A DNA stretch of 64,000 nucleotides, taken from Prorocentrum cordatum. Taxonomy: Eukaryota; Sar; Dinophyceae; Prorocentrales; Prorocentraceae. A model generated the notes under the pieces. That model worked only from the letters and a program-made list of their open reading frames with translations. It was not told the DNA's origin and searched no databases. Position 1 is the stretch's first letter; every line of letters starts with the position of its first letter. The DNA lies in NCBI GenBank assembly GCA_963575745.1, contig CAUYUJ010017840.1:80345-144344 (forward strand), read 5' to 3'. Both the position numbers and the translations under genes were made by a program. Of the stretch, positions 62,346-64,000 are shown piece after piece.

Positions 62346-62590
62346 TGAATATTGAAGTGGACCCGCTATGAGACTACACATGCATATTACATTGGGTGCA
62401 ACAAGTTGCTTGGGTGTGGCTTTTATACTCCTGAATATTGAAGTGGGCTCCCATTGAGATTACAGACACATATGGAAGTGGATGTGCTACAGGTGATTCG
62501 GGCTTCGTTTCTCTATCCTGAATTTGGAAGTGGGCTCTCTCTGAGACTATATACATTGAAGTGGATGCTACAAGTTACTTGGGCATGGAG
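62346..62590 (+). repeat. ~87-bp tandem repeat, 2.8 copies
   Basis: TGAATATTGAAGTGG(A/G)C starts at 62346, 62432 and 62519 (TGAATTTGGAAGTGGGC). Each copy goes on with GAGA(C/T)TA(C/T)A and GGATG..CTACA(A/G)GTTACTTGGG variants. It starts 4 bp after the last stop of the retroelement region and is AT-richer than its surroundings. Confidence 0.88.
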
Positions 62591-62599
62591 TCACTGAGA

Positions 62600-63100
62600 A
62601 TTATTATTCTGAGCTGCTCGCTTCGGGCGAACGCACCGCATCGTCGCCGCGCCCTGTTGCCGTCGTCCGCGGTCTTTTCTTGCTCCAGGGACCTCCTGCC
62701 TGGCCAAGGCCTAACGGCCGAGGCCCTTGGGGGAGGATGTCGGGCCTTTTGGTTTCATTGGCGTCACAGCACAGCTTCGCTGCTTGTACATTCAGCTGTG
62801 CCCTGGTGTGCCACGCCAAGTTCCATGTCTTCAGCTGCTGGATGGACTACCCCAGTTACTCCACGCAGCTGACTTCCATAAATTTCCACCCCTGGAGGGC
62901 CACCATCGTGTTGCTCGCACTCTTCTTCGTCTTCGCGTGAGGCTGGCTTTCGCCTTGGCCGCGCCTCCGTGCTGGCGCCCCACTGTGCGCATCAGCCTTA
63001 GCTGACAGGCTGCAGGAACTGACTAGAGAGGGGTTCGAGCTAAGCCTCCAGACCCCACCCCAGGGCCACCTCCTCACAAGCCGCAGCTCGGATGTGGCCT
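62600..63100. other. No gene assigned
   Basis: Three overlapping plus frames are open between 62560 and 63005, none with recognisable domains. One ends in a hydrophobic run (ATIVLLALFFVFA) that I regard as chance. Confidence 0.45.
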
Positions 63101-63104
63101 GAAT

Positions 63105-63285
63105 GGAAAGTGAGAGAGAGAAAGAGAAAAGAGAGTGAGAGAGAGGGAGAGAGAGAAACTCCTCCTCCTCCTCCTCTTCGTCCTCCTCCTCCTCCTCCTC
63201 TTCCCCCTCCCCTCCTCCTCCTCCTCCCTCCTCCTCCTCCTCCCTCCTCCCTCTCCTCCTCCTCCTCCCTCTCCCCCCCAATGCA
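63105..63285. repeat. GA tract followed by TCC array
   Basis: GAGAGAAAGAGA repeats (63107-63158), then (CTC)n with CCCTCC interruptions (63160-63278): purine-rich and pyrimidine-rich halves on the same strand. Confidence 0.92.
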
Positions 63286-63573
63286 TTTTTCCACGCTGTG
63301 ACGATCGTAGCGTTGAGCGGCGCTCCGGCGCCGCACCCGCAGCACCCCAGTCGGTGCCAGCGCGTGGGGGTGTCCTTGTCCTTGTCCTATTGGGGGTCTC
63401 CGCTGGCCTTCGGGACCTTCTGGAGTCGATCTGGGACCACGCATTGGTGCCGGCGAGCAGGACGGTGGGGCAGATTCGAGGTGCTGGGTTGAACCGGGCT
63501 TCTTTTGAGGGGGCGGGCCTTTCTCGGTCTCCTGGGGCTGTTTTCGGGCCGTGGGTTCCGATCTTCCGACCTT

Positions 63574-63762
63574 CTGTGGCATTGATCACCGGAATGAGTT
63601 TCGAACACCAAGAAAACACCCCCAAACTCAAGGGTTTTCACGTGTCGGGCCCTGGGAGACACTGTTTCCACACTGTTTCGATACTCGTTCGACACTTTTC
63701 TGGGTGCTCGATATTATATCTGGGATGTGGTCCTTAAGTGCGATGGGAGCAACATAAGCACA
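63574..63762 (+). repeat. Dispersed repeat D, copy 2
   Basis: Counterpart in opposite orientation of 42187-42372, from CATTGATCACCGGAATGAGT to GATGGGAGCAACATAAG. The last 230 bp of the window hold nothing I recognise. Confidence 0.88.
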
Positions 63763-64000
63763 GGGGCCGTCAAAGACGAATCGGGATGAAAAATTGCATC
63801 AGATGAATCCTTGGAGGAGTCTTGGGACAGATTTTGAACGCATTCGCTTTCATCCCATCCCTTTTGGCCGATACTCTTGGAGGGCCTGGCCAGTTCGGAC
63901 CCCTGGCCGCCTCCTAGGTCCCAGCGTGGATTGTGATGCTCCAGGTTTCGTGAGGTGCTCGCGAGCTGGAGCTCGTGTCACATGTCACACCAGGCTTAAG

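Noticed and set aside
62346-62590. Centromere or telomere repeat
   Set aside because: Fewer than three units and adjacent to a retroelement; no telomere-like hexamers in the window.
62680-62940. Possible membrane protein ending in ATIVLLALFFVFA
   Set aside because: Three phases are open here, no upstream exon or second hydrophobic segment is evident, and the hydrophobic run is at the very end.

Overview
The window reads as nuclear DNA of a dinoflagellate. Three things point there: an 18-nt match to the dinoflagellate trans-spliced leader at 2608-2625, retroelement open frames built like those I know from dinoflagellate genomes, and a GC-rich sequence loaded with trinucleotide microsatellites, minisatellites and short palindromic elements. 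A Prorocentrum-like core dinoflagellate would fit, but that is inference. There is no bacterial operon, rRNA, tRNA or CRISPR array that I can support. Most long open frames are artefacts of GGA/TCC and GAT/ATG repeats.

Layout. 1-730: an ~84-bp tandem repeat. 815-1680: GGA then GAT microsatellites. 2600-7790: leader relic, then a large frame-disrupted gene (three open segments) and a fourth downstream frame with an Arg/Gly-rich and acidic middle and a C-x2-C-x2-H-x2-C motif. 7.8-13.1 kb: minisatellites, with one small possible gene at 12087-12389. 13.2-17.6 kb: a second large gene of unknown function, about 1,100 residues in three open segments probably joined by introns. 17.6-35 kb: gene-poor, with giant GAT/GGA arrays, dispersed repeats and a ~1.3-kb segmental duplication. 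35.5-38.4 kb: a 981-codon retroelement frame with three in-frame 109-residue repeats, endonuclease and reverse transcriptase pieces, an RNase H-like segment and a C-terminal Cys/His module. 38.8-42.4 kb: a cluster of small inverted-repeat elements, including a palindromic dimer whose empty-site paralogue lies 305 bp upstream. 43-50 kb: acidic-tail exon candidates among TCC/GGA arrays. 50.1-51.0 kb, minus strand: remnant of a cysteine-cluster transposase-like gene. 52-58 kb: microsatellites and duplicated noncoding blocks. 58.1-62.3 kb: a decayed non-LTR retroelement (endonuclease, reverse transcriptase, degenerate zinc finger), followed by an ~87-bp tandem tail.

The recognisable genes are mostly mobile-element genes or repeated anonymous families. 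The most useful features to follow up are the leader relic, the palindrome insertion with its empty site, and the three-copy AT-rich element at 22.5, 41.8 and 48.4 kb. Boundaries of eukaryotic exons here are estimates; frame changes may be introns, decay or assembly indels in homopolymers.
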